This document shows, piece by piece, positions 8,298 through 16,916 of a DNA stretch of 59,930 nucleotides. The translations under genes were made by a program, and so were the position numbers. The notes under the pieces were generated by a model. It was not told where the DNA came from. It did no database searches and was given only the letters and a program-made list of their open reading frames with translations. The stretch covers positions 1-59,930 of the forward strand of contig JAFGSB010000159.1 in assembly GCA_016934825.1 (NCBI GenBank), in the 5' to 3' direction. The stretch is from Candidatus Zhuqueibacterota bacterium. GTDB lineage: Bacteria > Zhuqueibacterota > Zhuqueibacteria > Residuimicrobiales > Krinioviventaceae. How positions within the stretch are numbered: position 1 is the stretch's first letter; every line of letters begins with the position of its first letter.

Positions 8298-10256
8298 TTA
8301 TTTAAGCGGTTTCGTTTCTTTCTTGTCCTCTTTCGGTGATTCGATCTTCATATCCAGAACATCCCGGACTTTGATCAGCAAATCGTTCATCTCAAAAGGT
8401 TTTTGCAGAAAACCGTTAACGCCCCTTTGCAAAATTTCGCTGGCCTGGCCGTCAGGACTGTAACCCGAGGACAGAAACGCTCTTATCTTCGGATTCAGCA
8501 TTTTCAATTTGATATAGGTTTGCAGTCCGCCCATTTTCGGCATGACCATATCCAATATGACCAGGTCTATCTTGTCTTTATATTTTTTAAATATACTGAC
8601 CGCCTCTTCGCCGTTTTCGGCAAGAAATACCGTATATCCGTATGCCTCGAGAACATCCTTGACGAACATGCGGATAGGTTCTTCATCATCCACAACCAGT
8701 ATAACTTCATTCCCCTGCTGCGGTTTTTTGGTAACAGATTTCGCCCCCTTTTTAAATTTATCACAGGCCGGGAAATATATCTTAAAAGTTGTACCTTTAT
8801 TAGGCTCACTGGTCACTTTTTCAAAGCCCCCGTGATTTTTAATCACACCGTAAACCATGGAAAGTCCGAGCCCGGTCCCCTTGCCCTTTTCCTTGGTAGT
8901 AAAAAACGGATCGAATATTTTCCCCAAAGTGTCTTTATCCATACCCACACCGGTATCCGATACCGAAACAGTAACATAAGATCCCGATTTTACTCCAACG
9001 TAAAATGACGTATCATGGTCATATATAAAAGTCATATCAGTTTCAACAATCAATTTGCCGCCGAAGGGCATGGCATCACGTGCATTGACGCATAAATTCA
9101 TCAATAACTGCTGCATTTGTACTTCATCAGCCCGAACAGCGGTAAGACCGTTAAACAACCGGGTTTCGATTTCTATTGCTTTGTCAAAAGTGCTCTTAAT
9201 AATTTTCACCGTCTCATTCACGATATCATTTAAATTGATCGGTTTAATATCCTGTTTGCCGCCCCGTGTAAATGTAAGGAGTTGAGATGTGAGTTCCGCG
9301 CCGCGTTGTGCGCTTCTTTCAATTGTTTCAACATATTTATAATTGGGATCTTCAATATCCAGTTTTATTTTCATGAATGATGCGTATCCCAGTATAGCGG
9401 CAAGGATGTTATTGAAATCATGAGCCACACCCCCGGCCATCAGTCCGATACTTTCCATCTTTTGCGCCTGTGTAAGCTGTCTTTCCAGTTTCTTTTTATC
9501 CGTAATATTTCTGAATACCAGGACAGCTCCATTTATATTGCCTTTTTCATCTCGTATAGGGGAAGCGCTGCTGTCAATGGGTAATTCATTTCCGTATCGT
9601 GTGGTTAATACGGTATTGGGGGAAAAATTATTTACAATTCCTTTTTTAAGAACTTTTTTTATCGGTTCCTTAATTTTTATTTTATTATCGTCGTCCCTGA
9701 TATTAAAAATCTGGTTAATTTTTTGATTTAAAGCTTCGTCATGTTTCCAGCCCGTCAAAGATTCAGCCAGGGGATTAATAAATTTTATCATACCCTCCGT
9801 GTCGGTCGCGATGACAGCATCGCCGATACTGTTCAGGACAATTGAAAGCCACTGCTCACTCTGTTTTAATTTTCTTTCCATATCATGACGATAAAACGCC
9901 ATTTCAATTGTGGTATGTAAAGCACGCTCATCGAACGGTTTTATCAAATATCCAAAAGGCTCCGATACTTTCGCCCGCGTTAAAGTGGCTTCATCCGAAT
10001 GGGCGGTTAAATAAATGACCGGTATATCATACCTGTTTTTTATTTGTTCCGCAGCAAAAACACCGTCAATTTTACCCTTTAACATGATATCCATTAATAC
10101 AAGATCGGGTTGCGTTTCACCGGCTTTGACGATGGCCTCTTCACCCGAAGCCGCGGCATAAGCAATACTGTATCCCAGACCTTTCAGTCTATCCTGTATT
10201 TCCATGGATACGATAAACTCATCTTCAACAACCATTATTCTGGCTTTATCGTTCAT
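8298..10256 (-). CDS. Hybrid histidine kinase: receiver-PAS-kinase-receiver
   Basis: Cytoplasmic signalling protein of 652 residues without membrane segments. Order: N-terminal receiver (about 5-120, phospho-acceptor Asp56 in LMDIM, Lys in LIKPF); PAS domain (about 130-250, beginning SEQWLSIVLNSIGDAVIATD); histidine kinase dimerisation domain with His279 in GGVAHDFNNILAAILGY; ATPase domain with the N box (LLMNLCVNARDA) and glycine boxes DTGVGM and GKGTGLGL; and a second receiver (about 520-640, Asp near 569 in LDMVM). This is the AtoS/NtrB-like hybrid arrangement in which phosphate may pass between two receivers. No output-domain regulator is adjacent, so the target is unknown. No strong ribosome binding site is seen before the ATG. 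Confidence 0.92.
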   Translation of the reverse strand: MNDKARIMVVEDEFIVSMEIQDRLKGLGYSIAYAAASGEEAIVKAGETQPDLVLMDIMLKGKIDGVFAAEQIKNRYDIPVIYLTAHSDEATLTRAKVSEPFGYLIKPFDERALHTTIEMAFYRHDMERKLKQSEQWLSIVLNSIGDAVIATDTEGMIKFINPLAESLTGWKHDEALNQKINQIFNIRDDDNKIKIKEPIKKVLKKGIVNNFSPNTVLTTRYGNELPIDSSASPIRDEKGNINGAVLVFRNITDKKKLERQLTQAQKMESIGLMAGGVAHDFNNILAAILGYASFMKIKLDIEDPNYKYVETIERSAQRGAELTSQLLTFTRGGKQDIKPINLNDIVNETVKIIKSTFDKAIEIETRLFNGLTAVRADEVQMQQLLMNLCVNARDAMPFGGKLIVETDMTFIYDHDTSFYVGVKSGSYVTVSVSDTGVGMDKDTLGKIFDPFFTTKEKGKGTGLGLSMVYGVIKNHGGFEKVTSEPNKGTTFKIYFPACDKFKKGAKSVTKKPQQGNEVILVVDDEEPIRMFVKDVLEAYGYTVFLAENGEEAVSIFKKYKDKIDLVILDMVMPKMGGLQTYIKLKMLNPKIRAFLSSGYSPDGQASEILQRGVNGFLQKPFEMNDLLIKVRDVLDMKIESPKEDKKETKPLK

Positions 10257-10764
10257 CAGATATACCCGTATACTAATTTTTTAATTACCATACTTAAAAT
10301 ATCTCATGAGAAATCAAAGAGTGTAAAATTCCTGCATTCAAATTAAATTGTGAAAATTCTATTGCCAAAATTATGCCAGTTTGTTACCTATAAATTAATA
10401 CCATTTGGTATATACGTATTTTGAATAATTGGGAATTAATAATTAATTTTTATACATTTAAATACCATAAAAGGATTGATCCTGCGGAATTGAATAAAAT
10501 TATTCCCAGCCGCAAATAAAAGTGTGGCTGTCATTATACAGTTCTATAATTTTTAATTCAAAGATGTCCATTATATCGGCAACCGGCCCGGAAATTTTTC
10601 TTTAGCACCATAAAAACGAACTCTACTAAACATTAAAGTCATAGTGTTCATAACGGTTAACTTTTAATTTTTTTTCTCATAGCCATGTTGGAAAAATAAC
10701 ACCGGATACAGGAACTTTTAGTGAAAAATAATCATGACCAAATAAGAACATTTAATAATTATTA
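10257..10764. other. AT-rich intergenic DNA
   Basis: About 510 bases between two genes of the same orientation. I see no open frame with a domain, no strong hairpin and no repeat family member. It probably holds the promoter of the hybrid kinase gene. Confidence 0.4.
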
Positions 10765-11055
10765 TCACTTGTTTCCCTTTTTGAATAGTTCATCAAGTTT
10801 CTTGCGGGCGTCATCCTGCTTTGATGTTATTCTTTTCCCCGTAACTTCTCCCGGTTCAAAATAATCACAAAAATTGGCCGCTTCTTTATCACGGGCCCAT
10901 TTGGCTTCCGATTCACGGCATTCATGCGAAGCTAAAGGATCATAAAACCGGCAATTTAAACAACAGTGAAGATAACTGTCGCATTGTGGACAAACATCCT
11001 GCCTGAATACTTTACGATCTAAAATAATCTCGGTTCCGCAATTAAAACACTTCAA
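10765..11055 (-). CDS. Small Cys-rich zinc-ribbon-like protein
   Basis: A 96-residue soluble protein with nine Cys: C3-x2-C6, C22-x2-C25, C31/C32-x2-C35, C46 and C63. The first two pairs look like a zinc ribbon. The second part, with NCRFYDP, CRES and NFCDYF, matches small metal-binding proteins of unknown function seen in several Gram-negative phyla. The C-terminal 25 residues are charged and probably flexible. The start is TTG with GGAAAGGA upstream; no ATG is available. Function unknown; metal binding is inferred from the Cys spacing. Confidence 0.72.
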   Translation of the reverse strand: MKCFNCGTEIILDRKVFRQDVCPQCDSYLHCCLNCRFYDPLASHECRESEAKWARDKEAANFCDYFEPGEVTGKRITSKQDDARKKLDELFKKGNK

Positions 11056-11174
11056 TTTTTATCCTTTCCTGATAATGAGTCAAAGTCTCATAAAAATAAT
11101 ATTTACAGATCAAAAAGGCAAGATTTTATTAATATTGAATTCCGTAAAATCAAAAGTGTAATATGTGTTTTAAT

Positions 11175-11188
11175 CAACATATATGTTG
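11175..11188. promoter_or_regulatory. 14-bp perfect palindrome, possible operator
   Basis: CAACATATATGTTG is its own reverse complement and lies about 120 bases upstream of the Cys-rich protein gene. A dimeric regulator could bind such a site, but AT-rich DNA yields palindromes by chance and there is no second copy in view. Confidence 0.22.
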
Positions 11189-11274
11189 TAATAAAATGTA
11201 GATATGAATCCCCGTATGTAACAATGAACATTCAATTTCGAATGATTCATACATATTTATCTTATTTATCGCAA

Positions 11275-11991
11275 TTAATCGATCCTCAATCCCATACGTA
11301 AAACATCATGATAACGACCGTCGATTAAAACTTCGTTGCGCAGGATCCCTTCCACTTTGAAACCCAATTCCTCATTCAGTTTAATATTTCTGATGTTGGT
11401 ATTCAGAGTATTCAGGTAAATTTTTTTCAACCCGAGCGCTTTAAAACCGTATTTAAGCCATAAAATTGTCGCTTCCTTGGCGTAACCTTTTTCACGATAC
11501 TCGGGTTCGCCAATGATTTTACGCAACTCCGCCTTGTGTTGGTTTGTGTCAAAATTCAAAAACGCAACGGCCCCAATGGAAACGCCGTTCTGCAGTGTTA
11601 TAATACCGGTGATATTTTTCTCATCATAAAGAACCTGGTCAATCGTCAACAACTGCGCGGTGCTCCGCGACAATAAAAAATATCTCCCGTTCTTTTCGGC
11701 AATCCATTTTTCAAACAAGGCTTTATCATCCAAAGGGGCGGGTTTACGAATAAACAATCTTTTCCCGCATAACGGCAATTTGATGTTCCCGGCTTCATCG
11801 TCGTATAAAACGTCTTTAATGTTTTCGTGTTTTTTCATGCCGTTTTTATTATGCATGGCTATATCCAGTAAACTGTTCACAAATCGAAGATAATCGACCT
11901 GTTTAAAACCATAACCAGAAGACTCTTTAAAAAAACTCCGTGCGAGGGTCTCTATGGTTGCATCAGGTATATTGGACTCTGTTTCAGACAT
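11275..11991 (-). CDS. GNAT-family N-acetyltransferase with N-terminal extension
   Basis: A 238-residue cytoplasmic acetyltransferase. The GNAT core spans about residues 80-238: the strand LFIRKPAPLDDKALFEKW, a central GIITLQNG/IGAVAFLNFD region, an acetyl-CoA binding segment around PEYREKGYAKEA, and the RimJ/RimL-like end with NTNIRNIKLNEELGF. The first about 80 residues are an added segment with no domain I recognise. It may acetylate a protein N-terminus, an antibiotic or a small amine; nothing in the context decides. AAGGAATATT precedes the ATG. It is a single gene. Confidence 0.8.
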   Translation of the reverse strand: MSETESNIPDATIETLARSFFKESSGYGFKQVDYLRFVNSLLDIAMHNKNGMKKHENIKDVLYDDEAGNIKLPLCGKRLFIRKPAPLDDKALFEKWIAEKNGRYFLLSRSTAQLLTIDQVLYDEKNITGIITLQNGVSIGAVAFLNFDTNQHKAELRKIIGEPEYREKGYAKEATILWLKYGFKALGLKKIYLNTLNTNIRNIKLNEELGFKVEGILRNEVLIDGRYHDVLRMGLRID

Positions 11992-12166
11992 AATATTCCT
12001 TGATTTGATTGTTTTTACGAAAATATAAATTTGAAATTATTTTAATTTATTATCAATGAACTGAAACAACTTTTTCTTCACAAGACCACAATGTAATTGT
12101 AACAACTTTTTTACCAATCCTTTTCCGCCCTCGTACAGTTTTGATCCCCATGTCTGTAGAAAAAAT

Positions 12167-12802
12167 TTAAACACTGAAACAAATATACTTTATCTTTTTA
12201 TCAAGTGCAAGATGTTTTAATTCAAAGGTTGTTTTTATTTTTGTTAGCTCATTTGTGTTTTCCCCCTGATAAAGATCGTCCGTTTTATTATGGATAGTAC
12301 ACTTTTCCGATTCCAGAACTCTCAATGAGGCAAAATAATATCTTGTATCGTCCGTTTTAAAATGGATTTTTCCGTTACTCTTTAGAAATTCCCGGTAATA
12401 ACTCAAATATCGCGGGGAGATCAGCCGTTTATTCGGTTTTTTCGGATAAGGATCGGGAAAAGGCAGCCATATTTCATCCACTTCATCGGTATCAAAAATG
12501 TCATTAATCTTTTCAATATGCATTCGAATAAAAACCGCGTTGCCGAGTTCCAGGTACAGGCCCTTTTTGGCGGCAACCCACAAACGCGCGCCTTTTAAAT
12601 CGATTCCTATATAATTCCGATCCGGTACTCTCTGCGCTAATTCCAGGGTATACTCGCCCTTGCCGCACCCCAGTTCCAGAGTGACGGGATTGTCATTTTT
12701 AAAATATTCATGACTCCATTTCCCCTTAAACTGTTCCGGTTCCAAAACAACATTTTTAAAAGTCGGCAATTCTCTGAATCGTACCAGTTTATTCTTGCTC
12801 AT
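12167..12802 (-). CDS. trmB: tRNA (guanine-N7-)-methyltransferase TrmB
   Basis: Transfers methyl from S-adenosylmethionine to N7 of G46 in tRNA. At 211 residues it has the usual family length. Visible motifs: the SAM-binding ELGCGKGEYTLELAQR, the acidic YIGIDLKG, and the TrmB signature LPFPDPYPKKPNKRL, followed by KTDDTRYY. It is last in a three-gene operon after purU and the saccharopine-dehydrogenase-like gene, 13 bases downstream of the latter. AAGGAACC precedes the ATG. Confidence 0.93.
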   Translation of the reverse strand: MSKNKLVRFRELPTFKNVVLEPEQFKGKWSHEYFKNDNPVTLELGCGKGEYTLELAQRVPDRNYIGIDLKGARLWVAAKKGLYLELGNAVFIRMHIEKINDIFDTDEVDEIWLPFPDPYPKKPNKRLISPRYLSYYREFLKSNGKIHFKTDDTRYYFASLRVLESEKCTIHNKTDDLYQGENTNELTKIKTTFELKHLALDKKIKYICFSV

Positions 12803-12815
12803 GGTTCCTTAAAAT

Positions 12816-13937
12816 CTATTTTTCTGTTCTTATATAATGAATATTCCTTTGCCGCAGACCGGTTAATATTTTTTTTAAGTTATTTTCATCGACACCCAGA
12901 TATTCCGGGGGTGAAATTCCTTTTTCCCGGTAATCCCCGTTTAATACCAGGCGTGCAACAACAGTGCATGTATACCCGGTTGTCCTGGCCATTGAACTCG
13001 TCCGGCTTTCCGGGTCATAACGGTCGTATAAGAAATACTCAATTGTCCGTATTTTATTGTCTTGTTCACCTTTGATGATAATCTTCATCACGGTAAACTC
13101 GTCTTCTGTTTCTCCAAGTTTCCATTTCGGGAAAAGCAGCCGTGATGTAAAATCAACCGGACGTATCGGAACGCCGTTAATTGTGATCTCGTTTGTATCG
13201 AAGAAACCGGTTTCCCTGAAAATTTTTAAAAGCCGGATATGCCCGGGATACCTCAACGTCTTTTCTTTCATATACGGTATCCGCATGGTCGCGAGCAACG
13301 TTCTCAGTCCATCCGTATTAAAAGCTTCCAGGGTGCCGATTCCCTCAAATTCCATCAGCTCCGGTTCGGAAAGCGCCGGTTTTGTGACAATAGCACCGTT
13401 TTCAACAAGACGCGCCGGGCGTGTGTATTCCTCCAGCACATCGGATGGTGAAAAGGGCGCCTTGTATTCAAACGGCCACGTACGTGTAACCGGCAAACCG
13501 CCAACATAACACTCAAAACTCTTTACATTCATCCTGTTATTGTGATATCCCAGTATCAAATTTCCCATTCCGGGAGCAACGCCGCAATCTACCACGGCGG
13601 TGACATTTTTCTGTTTAGCCAGTATATCCAGCGCAAAAGGGTCCTGGGCGAAAAAGGATATATCGACAATATTTTTGCCGCATTTTATAACGGATTCGAG
13701 CGTTTCAAAACCCATATGACCGGGAACGGCGTTAATAACCAGGTCGGCATCTTTTATCAATTGTTCAAGCGTATGATGATCCGTCAGATCGGCGCGTCTC
13801 ACTAAAATATTTTTGCGATCCCGTAAAACATCCAAATTGTCTTCCTTGATGTCAACGGCCGTAACATGAAATTCCGACGCAAGGTCAACGGCAATGGCTT
13901 TTCCAATCAGCCCCGCTCCAAGTACGACAATATTCAT
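12816..13937 (-). CDS. Saccharopine dehydrogenase-family oxidoreductase
   Basis: A 373-residue cytoplasmic NAD(P)-dependent enzyme. The N-terminal Rossmann motif MNIVVLGAGLIGKAIA is followed by VDIKEDN (cofactor-selecting acidic strand end) and the saccharopine-dehydrogenase-type GVAPGMGNLILGY. The C-terminal half carries the catalytic/oligomerisation domain. The family catalyses reductive amination or its reverse in lysine metabolism. It could be a lysine 6-dehydrogenase or carboxynorspermidine-type enzyme; the sequence does not separate these. It lies 12 bases after purU and 13 before trmB, so the three genes are almost certainly cotranscribed. AGGAGAAG precedes the ATG. Confidence 0.85.
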   Translation of the reverse strand: MNIVVLGAGLIGKAIAVDLASEFHVTAVDIKEDNLDVLRDRKNILVRRADLTDHHTLEQLIKDADLVINAVPGHMGFETLESVIKCGKNIVDISFFAQDPFALDILAKQKNVTAVVDCGVAPGMGNLILGYHNNRMNVKSFECYVGGLPVTRTWPFEYKAPFSPSDVLEEYTRPARLVENGAIVTKPALSEPELMEFEGIGTLEAFNTDGLRTLLATMRIPYMKEKTLRYPGHIRLLKIFRETGFFDTNEITINGVPIRPVDFTSRLLFPKWKLGETEDEFTVMKIIIKGEQDNKIRTIEYFLYDRYDPESRTSSMARTTGYTCTVVARLVLNGDYREKGISPPEYLGVDENNLKKILTGLRQRNIHYIRTEK

Positions 13938-13949
13938 ATAACTCTTCTC

Positions 13950-14822
13950 CTAATCAAAAACAACCGTTTTATTTTTGTATACGAGTACTTTATGCTGAAG
14001 ATGACCCCAGATCGCCCGGGCCAGAACAATTTTCTCAAGGTCCTTTCCCTTGCGAATAAAATCGGTGATGGAATGCTGATGTGTAACCCTGATAATATCC
14101 TGATCGATAATGGGGCCGCCGTCCAGATCGGATGTGACATAATGGCTTGTCGCGCCGATAATCTTCACTCCGCGCGAATAGGCCGAATGATACGGTTTTG
14201 CGCCCGGAAAGGCCGGTAAAAATGAATGATGAATATTGATGATCTTGTTTATATAGTGCAAGATAAAATCTTCGGATAAAATTTGCATGTAGCGGGCCAA
14301 CACAATAAAATTAATATCATTCGCCTTTAATAATTCCAATTGTTTCTTTTCCTGCGCTTTTTTATTTTTTTCATTGACCGGAAAAACAAAATAATTAATA
14401 CCGAATTTCTTGACGATCGGATCGGCATCGGGATGATTACTGATAACCAGCGGTATTTTAATATTCCATTCTCCGGCCTGGTAGCGGGAAAGCACATCGT
14501 ACAAACAATGCGTCAATTTGGAAACAAATACGGCGACGCTGGGCACAAAATCCGAAAAATGCAGCTCCCATTTCATATTGAACCGCTCCATCAAATCTTT
14601 TATATGCGGTTTTATCTGGTCACGGGGAATCGCGAAATCTTTCAGTTCCCATTCCACACGGGATAAAAAAACATTTTCCTGTGAATCCACGTGTTGATCC
14701 AGGCGGATAATGTTACCGTTGTTTTCATACAAAAAACGGGTAATGGCGGCGACGATCCCTTTCTGATCGGGACAGGAGATCAGCAATATGGCTGAACTAT
14801 CAGTGGAATGATTTTGACGCAT
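13950..14822 (-). CDS. purU: Formyltetrahydrofolate deformylase PurU
   Basis: Hydrolyses 10-formyltetrahydrofolate to tetrahydrofolate and formate, balancing one-carbon units and feeding formate to purine synthesis. The 290-residue length is normal. The N-terminal ACT domain (about 10-90, starting ILLISCPDQKGIVAAITRFL) binds regulatory ligands. The formyltransferase-fold domain (about 95-290) carries the catalytic His in NIHHSFLPAFPGAKPYHSAY and the Asp in TSDLDGGPIIDQD. It is first gene of the operon with the saccharopine-dehydrogenase-like gene and trmB. GGGAG lies about ten bases before the ATG. Confidence 0.95.
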   Translation of the reverse strand: MRQNHSTDSSAILLISCPDQKGIVAAITRFLYENNGNIIRLDQHVDSQENVFLSRVEWELKDFAIPRDQIKPHIKDLMERFNMKWELHFSDFVPSVAVFVSKLTHCLYDVLSRYQAGEWNIKIPLVISNHPDADPIVKKFGINYFVFPVNEKNKKAQEKKQLELLKANDINFIVLARYMQILSEDFILHYINKIINIHHSFLPAFPGAKPYHSAYSRGVKIIGATSHYVTSDLDGGPIIDQDIIRVTHQHSITDFIRKGKDLEKIVLARAIWGHLQHKVLVYKNKTVVFD

Positions 14823-14925
14823 GAATAAAACTCCCTAACGGCTGAATAAAATAATCATTTATTAATTCAAAACAATATATATACAAACTTTTTCATCTTA
14901 AATCAAGGGAAACTAATTCTTTCCA

Positions 14926-14962
14926 TAAAAAAAGAGACGCACAAAAAAAATATGCGTCTCTT
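14926..14962 (-). terminator. Intrinsic terminator of the small membrane protein gene
   Basis: A perfect 10-bp stem (AAGAGACGCA with TGCGTCTCTT) around an 11-base loop. On the minus strand it is followed by five further T residues, and it lies 36 bases after the stop of the membrane protein gene at 14998. Confidence 0.88.
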
Positions 14963-14997
14963 AATAAATATTGGAAAAGTAAAATATGGGGATTTTT

Positions 14998-15375
14998 TTA
15001 TTTTTTCAATGCTTCTTTTTCTTCCTCTTTTTTCATCATTTTAACAGCAATACTATAATAGATAATCAAAGCCAGGCCGCCGAATATGAACATGAGCGCG
15101 AAAATAATAGCTTCCTCGTCATGTGTGCGCATCATAATGCCGGGCACCTCCGTTAAGATTTTACCCAAAAATATTGCCAGACCAACCGCAATCAACACCA
15201 TACCCCACTTTAATGACGAAGGCACATATTTCTCCATCCGGTCTGTATACAGAAATTTGACGCTTTCATTGACCATTTCCTTCTCTATCAATAAATTCTT
15301 GGTATGGTTATCCGACAAAACTTTAATTATCCATCCAATAACAATAAAAAGAATGATAGGAACTAAAATACCCAT
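14998..15375 (-). CDS. Small membrane protein, DUF6249-like, divergent from the ECF sigma gene
   Basis: A 125-residue inner-membrane protein with three hydrophobic segments: about 1-20 (GILVPIILFIVIGWIIKVL), 56-76 (WGMVLIAVGLAIFL) and 90-112 (IIFALMFIFGGLALIIYYS). The tail is Lys/Glu-rich. The pattern matches the DUF6249 proteins that often sit beside an ECF sigma operon in Bacteroidota. AAGGAG precedes the ATG. It has its own promoter-like sequence facing that of the sigma gene, with the same spacing, so it is probably a member of that sigma factor's regulon. Molecular function unknown. Confidence 0.78.
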   Translation of the reverse strand: MGILVPIILFIVIGWIIKVLSDNHTKNLLIEKEMVNESVKFLYTDRMEKYVPSSLKWGMVLIAVGLAIFLGKILTEVPGIMMRTHDEEAIIFALMFIFGGLALIIYYSIAVKMMKKEEEKEALKK

Positions 15376-15423
15376 GACGTTTCTCCTTATTTTATATAAT
15401 ACAGGTTTTTTTCTATCTATATC

Positions 15424-15450
15424 TGACAGGCTTTATAAAAAAATGTTGCA
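15424..15450 (-). promoter_or_regulatory. ECF-type promoter of the small membrane protein gene
   Basis: On the minus strand: TGCAAC (15450-15445), 15 bases, then CTGTCA (15429-15424). Motifs and spacing match the promoter in front of the sigma gene on the other strand. The start codon lies about 50 bases further on, behind AAGGAG. Assignment to the ECF sigma is inference from the matched pair. Confidence 0.55.
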
Positions 15451-15473
15451 AATTATCTAAAAAAAAATTAATA

Positions 15474-15500
15474 TGCAACCTTAACGGTTTTTAACTGTCT
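15474..15500 (+). promoter_or_regulatory. ECF-type promoter of the sigma/anti-sigma operon
   Basis: TGCAAC (15474-15479), 15 bases, then CTGTCT followed by AAAA (15495-15504). AAC at -35 and GTC at -10 are typical of ECF-sigma promoters. The ATG at 15509 is only nine bases after the -10, so a transcript starting at the usual distance would have almost no leader. No ribosome binding site is present there, which agrees. Confidence 0.55.
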
Positions 15501-15508
15501 AAAATAAT

Positions 15509-16087
15509 ATGAATGAACATCAGCAAAAAGAGCTTGTTGATAAAATAATATCCGGCAGTTCCAGGGCTTTCAGGACTTTTATTGAAGAATATAAAAATCT
15601 GGTCGCTCATATTGTATTCAGAATGATTGATAATATTGAAGACCGTGAAGATATGTGTCAGAATATTTTTATTAAAATATACCAGAATCTGCATACTTTT
15701 AAATTTGAAAGTAAAATTTCAACATGGGTGGCAAAAATTGTCTATAATTCCTGTATCAATTACCTGGAGAAAAAAAAAGTCCCGTTATTTGAAGATATTG
15801 CAGCGGAAAATACTACGATCGACAGCCTGGCCGGAACCGTCGATATGCCGGACAGTTTAATAGAAACCGGAGAAACACATCATTTGTTGCAAACAGAAAT
15901 CGATAAACTGCCGGTTAAATACCGTACAATTCTAACACTGTACCATCTTGATGAAATGAGCTATTTGGAAATCGGTGAAATAATGGGCTGGCCGGAAGGT
16001 ACGGTTAAGAACTACCTGTTCAGGGCAAGGAAATATTTGAAAGAAAAACTTGTAGCAAAATATCAAGTTGAGGATTTATATCAATAA
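15509..16087 (+). CDS. ECF-type RNA polymerase sigma factor
   Basis: A 192-residue group 4 sigma factor. Region 2 (about 20-90) includes AFRTFIEEYKNLVAHIVFRMI, then EDMCQNIFIKIY and FKFESKISTWVAKIVYNSCINYL, which melts the -10. Region 4 (about 130-185), KLPVKYRTILTLYHLDEMSYLEIGEIMGWPEGTVKNYLFRARKYL in part, is the helix-turn-helix that reads the -35. It directs RNA polymerase to a small regulon in response to an envelope signal relayed by its anti-sigma. Its last base is the first base of the anti-sigma gene (TAATG), so the two are translationally coupled. Promoter-like sequences nearby suggest autoregulation. Confidence 0.93.
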   Translation: MNEHQQKELVDKIISGSSRAFRTFIEEYKNLVAHIVFRMIDNIEDREDMCQNIFIKIYQNLHTFKFESKISTWVAKIVYNSCINYLEKKKVPLFEDIAAENTTIDSLAGTVDMPDSLIETGETHHLLQTEIDKLPVKYRTILTLYHLDEMSYLEIGEIMGWPEGTVKNYLFRARKYLKEKLVAKYQVEDLYQ

Positions 16088-16602
16088 TGAATAAAGACGA
16101 TTTAGAAATACAGGATTACCTGGATAACAATTTATCCGGGGAAAAAAGAGAGCAATTTATTAAACGGCTGAAATCGGACCCGAATCTGCGAATCAGGTTT
16201 AAAGCCTACAAAAGAATATATAACGGCTTAAAATCCGAAAGCGGTTTTACACTCTCGCCCAAATTCACTTCGCGGGTGTTAAAGAAAACCCACATCGAAT
16301 CCCTGGGATCGGTACATTTCGAATTGTGGCACATTTTTATTGTGTTGTTTGTCATCATTATCGGTATTAATGTGACTTTTTATTATGTTGATATGACTGC
16401 CCTGGTCAACGACATGAAATTTTCACCGGATATCGATCTTAATCTACCCCAGGGAATTCTAAACAAAATAGCCGCTTTTTTCAGCAGCCTGAATTTTAAT
16501 TTCGCTCTGCCCGCTCTGGCCGTCATTATTCTGGTTGTTCTGGGCCTGCTGGATCACTTTGTTTTGAGCGGCCGGCATAAAACAGCCTCGTCCTACCGGT
16601 GA
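16087..16602 (+). CDS. Membrane-bound anti-sigma factor
   Basis: A 171-residue inner-membrane protein. The cytoplasmic N-terminus (1-72) has the acidic helical pattern of anti-sigma domains, DYLDNNLSGEKREQFIKRL; it lacks the HxxxCxxC zinc motif of the ZAS type. A membrane segment lies at about 78-100 (HIFIVLFVIIIGINVTFYYV) and a second at about 136-156 (LPALAVIILVVLGLLDHFVL). The two-helix layout would leave a short periplasmic loop of about 35 residues as the sensor. It overlaps the sigma gene by one base. The role is inferred mainly from position and topology. Confidence 0.75.
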   Translation: MNKDDLEIQDYLDNNLSGEKREQFIKRLKSDPNLRIRFKAYKRIYNGLKSESGFTLSPKFTSRVLKKTHIESLGSVHFELWHIFIVLFVIIIGINVTFYYVDMTALVNDMKFSPDIDLNLPQGILNKIAAFFSSLNFNFALPALAVIILVVLGLLDHFVLSGRHKTASSYR

Positions 16603-16916
16603 TAAATTGTTAATTCCCTTATCCACGTTCCCTGTGTTTTATCGGTTTTACATTCCGGCAGTTTATTATGAAATGACATCATGCCCGGCAGCCGGAGTGT
16701 ATTTTATTATACGGCCGTTATCGTACATTCTCATCTCACAGGTCTTTTGATTTTTCAATGAAACGGATTCTGCTCTTGATCGCGCTCAAATCATTAAATT
16801 TCCCCACGATGTCTTCATAAAAAATTCCGGTATTCCAGCATCCCGAAACGGGATACGTTGAATACCGGAATTCCCTGACCCCTGTACTTATATATTTTGT
16901 CTGAATTCCAGGAGAC
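16603..16916. other. Intergenic DNA between convergent genes
   Basis: No gene. A 10-bp stem, ACATTCCGGC (16650-16659) with GCCGGAGTGT (16691-16700), has one G-T pair and is followed by ATTTTATTAT on the plus strand. It could end the sigma/anti-sigma transcript, though its loop is long. A nested hairpin terminator for the opposite gene lies at 16817-16872. Confidence 0.4.
16817..16872 (-). terminator. Nested-hairpin terminator of the sorting-tail protein gene
   Basis: A 13-bp perfect outer stem (AATTCCGGTATTC with GAATACCGGAATT) encloses a second 6-bp stem (ATCCCG with CGGGAT). On the minus strand a run of T follows. It lies 44 bases after the stop at 16917. Confidence 0.8.
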
